DNA of 52,279 bases from SZUA-35 sp037969565 (GCA_037969565.1 JBBKXQ010000172.1:1-52279); one strand, 5' to 3'; positions 34,645-43,018 are shown, counted from the stretch's first letter. Numbers and translations are program-made. Notes: generated by a model from the sequence alone, not told the origin.

Positions 34645-34674
34645 CGCCCACCTCGCCGATCGCGTAATGGCTGG

Positions 34675-35742
34675 TCAAAGGACACGTTCGTAGCGCAGGA
34701 GATATTCCGCCGCGAGCTTGCTCATCGAATGTTCCTCAGCCCGCTCGCGGCCCGACTCGACTCGCCGCTCGGTTGCCGGCCCCCGTTCGAAGGACTCGAG
34801 GATTGCCGCCGCCAGAGCCACGGAGTCTCCAGTCGGAAACAGCAAGGCATTCTTCCCGTTCTCGCTGGTGATCCGGTAGGCGTCGAGGTCGCTGGCCACA
34901 ACCGGCGTTCCGACCGCCATTCCCTCGAGCAGCACCACACCGAAGCTCTCACCACCAAGGGAGGGAGCACAAAAGACATCGGCACCACGGAGCCGAGCGG
35001 CCTTCTCTTCATCACTGATGGTTCCCAGCCACTCGATTCGCTCGTCCCCGCCGAAAACCTGCCGCAATTCGACGGTTTGCGGTCCGTCCCCGCCGACCCA
35101 GATCCGGGCCTCGGGCGGGAGCAGTGCCGCCGCCTCGAGTAGGACCCGCAGCCCCTTTCTCGGCTCGTGCCGGGCCAGAAAGAGGACGGTGGGGCCCTTC
35201 GTCGGCGTCGGTTCGATCTGGGAGAAGCGCTCGATCTCGATGCCGTTGAACAACACCTCGTACCGACCCCCGAGGTGCCGTCGGGCCATATCGGCCGCCT
35301 CGGAGGACACAGCGACTTTCAGATCCAGGCGCCGGGTGAGACTTCGGACCAGCGGCCGGAGGTAGCGATAGGCCGCGATCGTGCCGTTGGCGTGAAAGGT
35401 TCCGACGAGCGGCATCGGCTTCACGGTGAGTGCAGTGAGTGTCGGTCCCGGCGCCAGTGGTTCATGCAGATGAAGCACATCGAAGCGTTCATCTCTGATC
35501 GCGCCGAGCACCCGGAGTTGGGCCGCCGGATCCGGAGCGAGCGGGGCCAGCGAACCGTTCTGGGCGTAGGGAATCGAATTTCCGAGCGGCGTGACCCACG
35601 GCTCGGGCGGCAACCCGTCACACGGTGCCAAGACCTGGGTGGAGATCCCGGCCTGCCGCAACGAACGGGCCAGACCGAGCACCTGGGTCTGAACGCCGCC
35701 CCACACGCCGAGGCTGTAGGGGCAGACAATTCCGATGCGCAC
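34675..35742 (-). CDS. pimA: Phosphatidylinositol mannosyltransferase PimA
   Basis: A GT4 glycosyltransferase expected to move mannose from GDP-mannose to phosphatidylinositol, the first step of PIM synthesis at the cytosolic membrane face. The 355-residue GT-B protein has the N-terminal GGVQTQVLGLA loop, His118 (GTFHANG), the basic patch RHEPRKG (191-197) and the nucleotide-sugar region CAPSLGGESFGVVLLEGM with Glu265 and Glu273. These match mycobacterial PimA. It follows patA by nine bases and pgsA before that, the mycobacterial order. Confidence 0.92.
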   Translation of the reverse strand: MRIGIVCPYSLGVWGGVQTQVLGLARSLRQAGISTQVLAPCDGLPPEPWVTPLGNSIPYAQNGSLAPLAPDPAAQLRVLGAIRDERFDVLHLHEPLAPGPTLTALTVKPMPLVGTFHANGTIAAYRYLRPLVRSLTRRLDLKVAVSSEAADMARRHLGGRYEVLFNGIEIERFSQIEPTPTKGPTVLFLARHEPRKGLRVLLEAAALLPPEARIWVGGDGPQTVELRQVFGGDERIEWLGTISDEEKAARLRGADVFCAPSLGGESFGVVLLEGMAVGTPVVASDLDAYRITSENGKNALLFPTGDSVALAAAILESFERGPATERRVESGRERAEEHSMSKLAAEYLLRYERVL

Positions 35743-35751
35743 CGCCGGAGG

Positions 35752-36630
35752 CTACGTTGGCCAGAGCGGCTCGAGCACATGCCACTGCGTTGGCGCCCGC
35801 CGGATCAATACCTCGAGTGCCAACGCGTTTTGCTCCGTCATCAATCTCAGGTCGTCTCGGAGTGATCCGGTTCTCACCGGCCAAATCGGTTCTCCGACAT
35901 GGCAGACGTGCCTTGTCCGAGCCTTCTTGTCGTGGTCGAAATAGACCGCCGTTGGCAGCATCGGAGCGCCGGTACGACGGCTGAGAAGCGCCGGCCCGAC
36001 CGGCAAGGACGTGGCAGCGCCGAAGAAGTCGACATCGATACCCGATCCGACGATGTTTCGATCGGCCAGAAGACAGACCACGTGTTTGGCACGGACCGCC
36101 TTGGCCACGCCGCCCATCGCGTCGGGCCCGAGCGGAATGACCTCGATGCCGTAGGACTCACGGAATTCGCGAAACCACTCGAAGACATCGGGCGGTTCGA
36201 GCCGTTCGACGACGGCGCTCACCGGGAGTTGCGCCACTCGGGTCAGCCAGGCCGCGGCCCACTCCCAACCCCCCAAGTGGGGCAGCACCATGATCGGCCC
36301 GAAACCGGCATGCCGGGCCTCTTGGATGTGCTCGTAACCAACCACGTCGAAGCCACGATCGATGGCACCGGGCGAAAGCGAAGGAAGACGTAACGACTCG
36401 GCCCAATACCGCCCATAGGACCCGAACCCGGCAATGGCCATTTCGGCGATCGCTTCATCGGTGGCTGAGGGCAAGACGGTGGCCAGGTTGCCCTCGAGCG
36501 CCGTGACCCGGGGGCCGCCTCGCCGGCCCACGAGCCGTCCGAGCGCCTCGCCCATGCCGGCGGCAACCGACACCGGGAAGGGTCGCAGGACACGTGAACC
36601 CAACTCGAGGACCAAACGCTGTTTGCTCAA
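35752..36630 (-). CDS. patA: PatA-type PIM acyltransferase
   Basis: A membrane-associated acyltransferase of the LpxL/HtrB fold, likely to acylate the mannose of PIM1 or PIM2. The 292-residue protein has the HX4E motif His118-Glu123 (LPHLGGWEW), followed by ADRNIVGSGIDVDFFG and the strand FGAATSLPVGPALLSRRTGAP typical of the family. Position between pgsA and pimA supports the PatA call over a lipid A enzyme. It starts six bases after the pgsA stop. Confidence 0.9.
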   Translation of the reverse strand: MSKQRLVLELGSRVLRPFPVSVAAGMGEALGRLVGRRGGPRVTALEGNLATVLPSATDEAIAEMAIAGFGSYGRYWAESLRLPSLSPGAIDRGFDVVGYEHIQEARHAGFGPIMVLPHLGGWEWAAAWLTRVAQLPVSAVVERLEPPDVFEWFREFRESYGIEVIPLGPDAMGGVAKAVRAKHVVCLLADRNIVGSGIDVDFFGAATSLPVGPALLSRRTGAPMLPTAVYFDHDKKARTRHVCHVGEPIWPVRTGSLRDDLRLMTEQNALALEVLIRRAPTQWHVLEPLWPT

Positions 36631-36636
36631 ACGGTG

Positions 36637-37338
36637 TCAGCCCTGGCGGGTGGGGCGACGTTTGCGATCACGCCAGTCGGTGCCGGCTCGCGTCTGACGA
36701 CGCCGAGCCCGGCGGGCCGCCATCGTGTTGTCCTTGTCTTTCAACGGCACGGTTCGAACGGCTGTTGCCTGGCGCCAGACCTTGATGAAACGGGTGACGG
36801 CCGTGACCACGGTGAGCGCCAGCATGAGCCACAGAACTTCGACGAAGACTGCGCTGAACACCAAGCCGAAGCCGAGAGCGAGAAAACGCTCGGCCCGTTC
36901 CATGATTCCACCCTTGGCGTCGAAGCCGAGCGATTCGGCTTTGGCCCGCTGGTAGGACACCAGCGATGCCGCGATGTAGATCGCGAACGGCAACATGGCG
37001 AGACGTGAGTTGTCGGTGCCTCCGAGGTACCAGGCGGCTCCGGCGAACAGAAGACCGTCCGAGAGACGGTCGGAGACCGAGTCGAGATAGGCGCCACGAG
37101 GACCGGACGAACCGGCAGCCTTGGCGACCGCGCCGTCGAGGGCATCAGGCAAACCGGTGAGAGCGAGCAGCAGGACGGCCAACGGAAACTGCCCGACTCC
37201 GATGGCGATGCCGCAGCCGGCAGCCATCAGAACGCCGATGCCGGTGATCACGTCGGGTGAGACACCGACATTGTGCAAGCTCTGGCCGATGGGCGTGGTG
37301 GCCTTGTCGACCGTTGATCGGAAATTGCCGTCGAACAT
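36637..37338 (-). CDS. pgsA: Phosphatidylinositol phosphate synthase (PgsA1-like)
   Basis: A CDP-alcohol phosphotransferase that joins CDP-diacylglycerol to inositol phosphate. The 233-residue membrane protein carries the family motif D-x2-DG-x2-A(R/K)-x8-G-x3-D-x3-D as Asp65, Asp68, Gly69, Lys73 (usually Arg), Gly82, Asp86 and Asp90. About six hydrophobic segments follow the usual pattern, and the C-terminal tail is highly basic. ATG 37338 has AGAAGGA eight bases upstream; the longer frame upstream is not needed. Order HIT - pgsA - patA - pimA supports the inositol assignment over phosphatidylglycerophosphate synthase. Confidence 0.9.
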   Translation of the reverse strand: MFDGNFRSTVDKATTPIGQSLHNVGVSPDVITGIGVLMAAGCGIAIGVGQFPLAVLLLALTGLPDALDGAVAKAAGSSGPRGAYLDSVSDRLSDGLLFAGAAWYLGGTDNSRLAMLPFAIYIAASLVSYQRAKAESLGFDAKGGIMERAERFLALGFGLVFSAVFVEVLWLMLALTVVTAVTRFIKVWRQATAVRTVPLKDKDNTMAARRARRRQTRAGTDWRDRKRRPTRQG

Positions 37339-37387
37339 GAGACCAGTCCTTCTCGCGGTGACGCTGGGGGGACACTGCTTGCTACAA

Positions 37388-37403
37388 GCTAGCACGCGCT
37401 AGC
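37388..37403. promoter_or_regulatory. 16-base palindrome, candidate operator
   Basis: GCTAGC, ACGC, GCTAGC: two identical palindromic half-sites in the 128-base divergent gap between pgsA and the gene at 37467. Size and symmetry resemble operators of TetR-type repressors. Which protein binds it is unknown. Confidence 0.4.
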
Positions 37404-37453
37404 AGAAACGTATCCCATAGCGTAGACGAAGCTCGCCCCTGGGCCGAGCGAGC

Positions 37454-37459
37454 TATGTT
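37454..37459 (+). promoter_or_regulatory. Candidate -10 box, leaderless, for gene at 37467
   Basis: TATGTT lies seven bases before ATG 37467. It favours this start over the upstream in-frame ATG at 37455, which would overlap the box. Confidence 0.45.
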
Positions 37460-37466
37460 GAGCGAG

Positions 37467-37976
37467 ATGTCAGATGAACGGTTCTCGCAGTTGGCCCCGC
37501 GCGACGTCTCGATCACGCTTCGGTCGCTGCGCCGACGATTCGGGGCGATCGCGGGCGCCATCAATCGGCCGGAGCTGAGCCGCCTGGTCGACGCTCCCGG
37601 CCCCGATCACCACAGCCTCACCTCGCTGCTCACCACGGCGGCACAAGCCATGTCGGTCATATCGAACGAGACCGAGCGGGCCCTGGATCACGACGAGCCA
37701 GTCATTGCCGGCGCCGCCCTCCGCGCTGCGGAACGAACATTCACCGACGATCGCACCTGGTCGGTTGCCCAATCGATCGATTCGCTGGCCGACGATGCGG
37801 AGCGAATTGCCGAACGCCTCGAGCGGGCAACGGCAGCCGAACAGGCCCGATCTGTGGCTGTGGTCGGAGGCGGCGAGACCAACCCGCTCGACCTCGCCCG
37901 CGAATTGGGTCGCACCGCAATCGAAGCCTTGGAGGAAGCCGAGAAGCAGTTGGCCTGGATGCGGGCTCAGGCCTGA
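37467..37976 (+). CDS. Helical protein of unknown function
   Basis: A 169-residue soluble protein that is almost entirely helical and rich in Ala, Glu and Arg. The region DSLADDAERIAERLERATAAEQA and the C-terminal ALEEAEKQLAWMRAQA suggest coiled-coil. No signal peptide, membrane helix or known motif is visible. ATG 37467 was chosen because of the TATGTT box at the leaderless spacing. It is a lone plus-strand gene inserted between HIT/membrane protein and pgsA, which are neighbours in mycobacteria. Confidence 0.72.
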   Translation: MSDERFSQLAPRDVSITLRSLRRRFGAIAGAINRPELSRLVDAPGPDHHSLTSLLTTAAQAMSVISNETERALDHDEPVIAGAALRAAERTFTDDRTWSVAQSIDSLADDAERIAERLERATAAEQARSVAVVGGGETNPLDLARELGRTAIEALEEAEKQLAWMRAQA

Positions 37977-37996
37977 CCGCGACCCGCCGGAAAGAT

Positions 37997-38491
37997 CTAC
38001 TCGTCGAACTCGGACCAATCCTCGGGGTTGTCCTCGACGAACGATTCGACCACGTTTCCGTCGACGCCGTCGACCAGAACCAGGCCCCGCTTGGCCGGAG
38101 GTTCGTCGTTGGAATAGAGCAAGATGCGCCACGTCGGTCGGGACAGAACACCTCGCCAACCCATCTGGGCTGACGCGTGGCCGACGGGAAACCCAACCGA
38201 CTTCGTGGCATGCACCAGGGCCTGACGTTCATCGACGTGGAGGTTCCAGCCGGCGATGACGCTGTAGATCCCGAGCACACCGAGGCCGACTGCGGCCCAG
38301 AGCAGACCACGATTGACCAGGACTCCCTCACCCCGGACGGCATAGATGCCGACCAACGACGCGGCGCACACGATGTAGATCGCGCCCGGAATCCGCCGCC
38401 GGTTGTTGTTGGGGAAGACGTAATCCTCTTGGTCGGCAAACGCCGGTTGGAGATCCTCGGGTAGTTCGTCGTTCGGGGCCTCGTCGTTCAC
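37997..38491 (-). CDS. Two-helix membrane protein of unknown function
   Basis: A 164-residue protein with an acidic N-terminus (NDEAPNDELPEDLQ), two membrane helices in hairpin arrangement (about 46-64 and 72-90) and a cytosolic C-terminal domain with RPTWRILLYSNDEPPAKRGLVLVDGVDG. I do not recognise it. GTG 38491 lies 14 bases after the HIT stop; the longer open frame upstream is antisense-like. Its place in the HIT-pgsA interval suggests co-transcription with thrS and HIT. Confidence 0.72.
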   Translation of the reverse strand: MNDEAPNDELPEDLQPAFADQEDYVFPNNNRRRIPGAIYIVCAASLVGIYAVRGEGVLVNRGLLWAAVGLGVLGIYSVIAGWNLHVDERQALVHATKSVGFPVGHASAQMGWRGVLSRPTWRILLYSNDEPPAKRGLVLVDGVDGNVVESFVEDNPEDWSEFDE

Positions 38492-38505
38492 CGCCGAAAC
38501 GCTAC

Positions 38506-39024
38506 TCAGGCCGGCCAGGCATCCCTCACCCGCTGCCACGTGTCGACCAACGGGATCGGCAGCAGCCGGGTGTTTGCGGTGGTTGCGGTGAAATTCGTGT
38601 CGGCCCGCCAGCGGGGAACGACGTGCACATGCAGGTGCTCGGGAATCGATCCGCCTCCGGCCACTCCGTCGTTCACCCCGATGTTCATCCCGTCGGGATG
38701 GAACGCCGCCTTCACGGCCACCACTGCGGCACGGACCGACGGCCACAACTCATCGAAGACATCGTCGGGAAGTTCTTCGATCGATGCCACCGCCCGCTTC
38801 GGGAGGACCATGAGGTGACCTGAGGTGTAGGGGAACACATTCAAGATGGCGAAAACCTGTTCACCACGCCACGGAATGTAGGTTTCGGAATCAGGCCGAC
38901 CGCTCTGCTCGATCGCCTCGAACACCGACTGTCCGTTGGCGGGCTGCATCTGGGCATGAGGAAGCCCATCGGACCCCATTCCGGGCTCGACGGCCATCCG
39001 CCATCCCGACCACAGACGATCCAT
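38506..39024 (-). CDS. HIT family hydrolase/AP4A phosphorylase-like
   Basis: A 172-residue nucleotide-binding protein with the HIT motif HLHVHVVPRW near residue 134 and the upstream GHLMVLPKRAVASIEELPDD stretch. Its place between thrS and the PIM cluster equals that of the mycobacterial HIT protein (Rv2613c in my recollection), described as an AP4A phosphorylase. The exact substrate is not decided by sequence. ATG 39024, six bases after the thrS stop. Confidence 0.88.
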   Translation of the reverse strand: MDRLWSGWRMAVEPGMGSDGLPHAQMQPANGQSVFEAIEQSGRPDSETYIPWRGEQVFAILNVFPYTSGHLMVLPKRAVASIEELPDDVFDELWPSVRAAVVAVKAAFHPDGMNIGVNDGVAGGGSIPEHLHVHVVPRWRADTNFTATTANTRLLPIPLVDTWQRVRDAWPA

Positions 39025-39030
39025 CGACGT

Positions 39031-40995
39031 CTAGACCCGCTGCTCGGCCTCGGCGGTGACACGATCGATGAAATCGCTCAACGGAACGTCTCGCTCGGCC
39101 CCGTCCGATCCACGAACGTTGACACCGACGGTGCCGTTGGCGACATCGTCGCCCCCGACCACGAGAATGTAGGGAATCTTCTGCATCTTGGCGTTCCGGA
39201 TTCGCTTACCGAGCGGATCGTTCGCCTCGACACGTTCGACGCGAACACCGGCCGCCTTCAATCCGGCGACGACTTCGGTCGCGTACTCCTCGTGGTCTTC
39301 GGCCACCGGGAGCACCAGTGTCTGCACGGGCGCGAGCCAAACCGGGAAGTTTCCGGCGTAGTGCTCCAACAGGACGCCGAAGAACCGCTCGATCGACCCG
39401 AGCAACGCCCGGTGCAGCATGATCGGTCGCTTCCGCTCGCCGTCGATGTCGACGTACTCGAGGTCGAACCGTTCGGGCAATTGGAAATCAGCCTGGATGG
39501 TCGAGAGCTGCCACGACCGACCGATCGCGTCCTTCACATCGACGTCGATCTTGGGACCGTAGAACGCGGCATCGCCTTCCTTCGTTCCGTACTCGAGACC
39601 GTGCTTGTCGAGCGCTTGTCGGAGCGCGTCGGTGGCCAGCTCCCAGATGTCGTCGGAGCCGACGAATTTCTCGGGGTCCTTCGTGGAGAGGTTGAAGACG
39701 AAGTCGTCGAAACCAAAAGCCTTCAAGACGGAAATCACGAAATCGAGCAAGCTGGCGATCTCGTCGGCCAGCTGATCCTCCGTGCAGTAAATGTGGCTGT
39801 CGTCCTGCGTGAAACCACGAATGCGCATCAGCCCGTGCAGCGTTCCGGCCCGCTCGTACCGGTACACGGTTCCGAGTTCGAACAAACGAATCGGCAGGTC
39901 TCGGTAGGACGTCTGACCATCTTTGAAGATCAAACAATGCATCGGACAGTTCATCGGCTTGGGGTAGTACGTGCCGTTGTCCATCTCCATCGGCGGGTAC
40001 ATCCCGTCGGCGTAGAAATCGAGGTGGCCACTCTGCTCGAAGAGCCGGCCATTGGCGAGATTCGGGGTGTAGACGAACTGATACCCACCCTCGAGATGGC
40101 GCTCTCGGGAGTAGTCCTCCATCACCTTCCGGATGATCGCTCCCCTGGGGTGCCATACCGCAAGACCGGCTCCGAGCTCGGGAGGAAACGACAGGAGGTT
40201 CAGCTCACGGGCGAGCTTGCGGTGGTCTCGCTTTTCGGCTTCGGCGAGTCGATGCAGGTGTTCGGCGAGCTGCTTCTTGTTGGCCCATGCCGTTCCATAG
40301 ATGCGCTGCAACATCGGACGCTTCTCGTCGCCCCGCCAGTAGGCGCCGGCCACGCTCATCAGTTTGAAGTGGCCCAGATGCCCGGTGTGGGGCACGTGCG
40401 GGCCGACGCACATGTCGACGAAGGCGTCGCTGTTGCGGTAGAAGCTGATCACGTCGCCGCCGGCCTCGCCCTCGAGTTCGGACGCGATGGCCCCGCTGCT
40501 CACCGCTTCGATGATCTCGCGTTTGTAGCCGTGGTCGGCCATGAGCAGAAGCGCGTCTGACGCGGGGAGTTCGGATCGTACGAACCGCTGCTTCGCCTTG
40601 ATGATCTCGCGCATCTTCGAATCGATGCGGTCGAGGTCGTCGTCGTTGAACGTGGCCCCGTCAGGCAACTCGAAGTCGTAGTAGAAACCGTTTTCGATTG
40701 GCGGACCGATGGCGAAGGTGGCGCCCGGCCAGAGCTCGAGCACGGCCTGAGCCAGGACGTGAGCCGTCGAATGTCGAATGGTGTGGAGGCCCCGCTCGGA
40801 GTCGGGCAACACGATCTCGACCGACGCCCCGTCGACCAGCGGTTGGACGAGATCGACCTCGTTGCCGTTCACCACGCCGATGAGCGCCTCTTTGGCCAAG
40901 CGGGGCCCGATGCTGGAAGCCAGATCAGTGACCGTGGATCCCTCGGCAAGAGAGCGTTCGGATCCGTCGGGAAGGGTCAGGGTGATGTCAGCCAC
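39031..40995 (-). CDS. thrS: Threonine-tRNA ligase
   Basis: Charges tRNA-Thr. The 654-residue protein has an N-terminal TGS domain (1-65), the editing domain with HSTAHVLAQA, the SAD region, the class II core with MNCPMHC (zinc Cys about 350) and the C-terminal anticodon domain (VWLAPVQTLVLPV onward). The start is GTG 40995, with TACACT eight bases upstream, so a leaderless start is likely. A short hairpin lies just beyond that box. Confidence 0.98.
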   Translation of the reverse strand: MADITLTLPDGSERSLAEGSTVTDLASSIGPRLAKEALIGVVNGNEVDLVQPLVDGASVEIVLPDSERGLHTIRHSTAHVLAQAVLELWPGATFAIGPPIENGFYYDFELPDGATFNDDDLDRIDSKMREIIKAKQRFVRSELPASDALLLMADHGYKREIIEAVSSGAIASELEGEAGGDVISFYRNSDAFVDMCVGPHVPHTGHLGHFKLMSVAGAYWRGDEKRPMLQRIYGTAWANKKQLAEHLHRLAEAEKRDHRKLARELNLLSFPPELGAGLAVWHPRGAIIRKVMEDYSRERHLEGGYQFVYTPNLANGRLFEQSGHLDFYADGMYPPMEMDNGTYYPKPMNCPMHCLIFKDGQTSYRDLPIRLFELGTVYRYERAGTLHGLMRIRGFTQDDSHIYCTEDQLADEIASLLDFVISVLKAFGFDDFVFNLSTKDPEKFVGSDDIWELATDALRQALDKHGLEYGTKEGDAAFYGPKIDVDVKDAIGRSWQLSTIQADFQLPERFDLEYVDIDGERKRPIMLHRALLGSIERFFGVLLEHYAGNFPVWLAPVQTLVLPVAEDHEEYATEVVAGLKAAGVRVERVEANDPLGKRIRNAKMQKIPYILVVGGDDVANGTVGVNVRGSDGAERDVPLSDFIDRVTAEAEQRV

Positions 40996-41003
40996 GGCGA
41001 CCG

Positions 41004-41009
41004 AGTGTA
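41004..41009 (-). promoter_or_regulatory. Candidate -10 box of leaderless thrS promoter
   Basis: Reads TACACT on the minus strand, eight bases before the thrS GTG. Confidence 0.4.
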
Positions 41010-41029
41010 GGAGCCACCGATGGGGCTCC
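41010..41029. repeat. Small hairpin between mshC and thrS
   Basis: GGAGCC and GGCTCC pair around an eight-base loop. No T-run follows on the minus strand, so it is a poor rho-independent terminator. It directly abuts the thrS -10 box and could instead be a regulatory site. Confidence 0.3.
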
Positions 41030-41039
41030 CATTTGAATT

Positions 41040-42173
41040 TCAGATGCGGACACCCAGGAGGGCAGCTGCCTTCGAGACTCCGCCCCCGGCCGCGACCGCA
41101 GCGTCGATCGCCTCGATCGCGCCGGGCGTGTCGAGATCCTTGTCGAGTGCCGCTCTCACCTCGGCGAGTGCGGCATCGCCTTCACCGGCGAGCAGCCAGG
41201 CGTCGAGGCGTTTCGCAGCCTTGGGCATGAGGTGGTCGTTCCACTCCCATTCGGTTCGGTAGTGGTGGGCGAGCACGCCCAGCCTGATCGCCCGGGTGTC
41301 GTATTCTTTGCGGAGATCGCTGACGAACACGAGGTTGCCGAGTGACTTCGACATCTTCTCGCCGTCCATGCGCACCATCGCCTGGTGCATCCAGTGCCGA
41401 ACGAATGGCTCCCCTGTTGCGGCCTCGGATTGGGCCGCCTCACATTCGTGGTGAGGAAAGATCAGATCACTACCGCCACCGTGGAGGTCGATGGTGGTGT
41501 CGAGTTCGCGCATGGCCAAGGCCGAACACTCGATGTGCCAGCCGGGTCGTCCAGGGCCCCACAACGACTCCCAAGCCGGCTCGCCGTCGGCTGAGGGCTG
41601 CCACAGGACGAAATCGAGTGGGTCCCGCTTGTTCGGGTCGTCGACGTTGCCTCCTCGCTCGGCGGCGTAGGCCAGCATCGTGGCCCGGTCATAGCCGCTC
41701 ACCTCGCCGAACTTCGGAAACGAGTTCACATCGAAGTACACCGCGCCACCGGCTTGGTAGGCGTGGCCGTTGTCGAGAACCATGCCGACGAAACCGCGAA
41801 TGTCGGCGATTGCCGACGTGGCCCGGGGCTCACTCCAACTCGGCAACATCTCGAGAGCGATCATGTCTTCGTCGAAGCGGGCCGTTTCGGCTGCGGCCAG
41901 ATCGAGGTAGTGCATCCCCACTTCCCGAGCCTTGCGAAGCAGATCGTCGTCGACGTCGGTGACGTTTCGGACACAACGAGTTTCGTGACCACGATCACGC
42001 AAACGACGTTGCAGCACGTCGTAACCGAGGTAGGCGGCGGCGTGTCCGAGGTGCGTTGCGTCGTAGGGCGTGATGCCACACGTGTACATCGTGACGATCG
42101 GGCCTGGCTCGAACGGAACGATCTCCCGCTTCGAGGTGTCGTAAAGGCGGAGGGCTTCAGGGTCGGACATCAC
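41040..42173 (-). CDS. mshC: Cysteine:glucosaminyl-inositol ligase MshC
   Basis: Joins cysteine to GlcN-inositol in mycothiol synthesis, using ATP. The 377-residue class I fold protein has TCGITPYDATHLGHA (31-45), which separates MshC from CysRS (CGPTVYD), then NVTDVDDDLLRKA, WHIECSALAM, DLHGGGSDLIFPHHECE and KMSKS (about 273-277). The N-terminal extension of mycobacterial MshC is missing, and the anticodon domain of CysRS is absent too. The start is GTG 42173 or the next codon, ATG 42170. A TATCGT box sits six bases upstream. It shares a 77-base divergent gap with fabI. Confidence 0.88.
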   Translation of the reverse strand: MMSDPEALRLYDTSKREIVPFEPGPIVTMYTCGITPYDATHLGHAAAYLGYDVLQRRLRDRGHETRCVRNVTDVDDDLLRKAREVGMHYLDLAAAETARFDEDMIALEMLPSWSEPRATSAIADIRGFVGMVLDNGHAYQAGGAVYFDVNSFPKFGEVSGYDRATMLAYAAERGGNVDDPNKRDPLDFVLWQPSADGEPAWESLWGPGRPGWHIECSALAMRELDTTIDLHGGGSDLIFPHHECEAAQSEAATGEPFVRHWMHQAMVRMDGEKMSKSLGNLVFVSDLRKEYDTRAIRLGVLAHHYRTEWEWNDHLMPKAAKRLDAWLLAGEGDAALAEVRAALDKDLDTPGAIEAIDAAVAAGGGVSKAAALLGVRI

Positions 42174-42179
42174 TGCGGC

Positions 42180-42185
42180 ACGATA
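42180..42185 (-). promoter_or_regulatory. Candidate -10 box of leaderless mshC promoter
   Basis: Reads TATCGT on the minus strand, six bases before the GTG (nine before the ATG) of mshC. Confidence 0.3.
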
Positions 42186-42250
42186 GCGAGGGAAGGCTCG
42201 GTTCTCCGAAACCCGTAACGAAGGAGCGGTTGTGCCAGTCTGTGTGCACC

Positions 42251-43018
42251 ATGGGACTACTCGACGACAAAAAGCTCCTGATCACGGGAGTTCTCACCGA
42301 TGACTCACTCGCCTTCGGCGTGGCCAAGATGGCTCAAGAGGAGGGTGCTGAGATCGTTCTCACGGGATTCGGTCGGGCGCTCCGCCTCACCGAGCGAGTG
42401 GCCCGGAAACTCCCGACCACGCCCGAGGTGCTCGAACTCGACATCAGCAACGCCGAGCACCGGCAAGCCGTCAACGAGCACCTCGCATCGAAATGGGGTC
42501 GGGTCGACGGGGCCCTTCACGCCATCGGATTCGCCCCCGAGGCCTGTCTCGGCGACGACTTCTTCGGCGCCGATTGGAGCGATGTGGCGGTGGCGATGGA
42601 GGTCTCGGCCTATTCGTTGCGATCCCTCGCCGACATCGTGTCCCCGCTGATGACCGAAGGCGGCTCACTCGTCGGCCTGACCTTCGACGCCACGGTTGCC
42701 TGGCCCGCCTACAACTGGATGGGCATGGCAAAGGCGGCGTTGGAGTCACTCAACCGGTACCTGGCCCGCGAACTGGGCCCTCGCCAGATTCGGTGCAACC
42801 TCGTCGCCGCCGGTCCGATGAAAACCATTGCCGCCAAGTCCATCCCCGGTTTCCAGGCCTTCGAAGACGAGTGGACCAAGCGGGCGCCTCTGGGTTGGGA
42901 TGTCAATGATTCGTCCGGGGTCTCGAAAGCCTGCGTCGCACTGCTGTCGGATCTCTTCCCTCACACCACGGGCCAGATCATTCACGTCGACGGCGGCTAT
43001 TCGATCATCGGAGCCTGA
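42251..43018 (+). CDS. fabI: InhA-type enoyl-ACP reductase
   Basis: Catalyses the last reduction of fatty acid elongation with NADH. The 255-residue SDR protein follows mycobacterial InhA closely: MGLLDDKKLLITGVLTDDSLAF, LHAIGFAPE, catalytic Tyr154 and Lys161 in YNWMGMAK, NLVAAGPMKT and TTGQIIHVDGGYSI. The residue equal to InhA Ser94 is Ala91. The start is by homology at ATG 42251; AAGGAG at 42221-42226 lies 24 bases away and would better serve the in-frame TTG 42230 or GTG 42242, so the start is not fully settled. meaB follows after 13 bases. Confidence 0.93.
   Translation: MGLLDDKKLLITGVLTDDSLAFGVAKMAQEEGAEIVLTGFGRALRLTERVARKLPTTPEVLELDISNAEHRQAVNEHLASKWGRVDGALHAIGFAPEACLGDDFFGADWSDVAVAMEVSAYSLRSLADIVSPLMTEGGSLVGLTFDATVAWPAYNWMGMAKAALESLNRYLARELGPRQIRCNLVAAGPMKTIAAKSIPGFQAFEDEWTKRAPLGWDVNDSSGVSKACVALLSDLFPHTTGQIIHVDGGYSIIGA

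Noticed and set aside
35752..36630. Lipid A acyltransferase (LpxL)
   Set aside because: Same fold, but the pgsA-pimA context and actinobacterial background point to PatA.
41040..42173. Cysteinyl-tRNA synthetase
   Set aside because: The motif CGITPYDATHLGHA and the missing anticodon-binding domain fit MshC instead.
42221..42226. AAGGAG as ribosome site of fabI
   Set aside because: It is 24 bases from the homology-supported ATG; it could serve only TTG or GTG starts that add an unconserved N-terminus.
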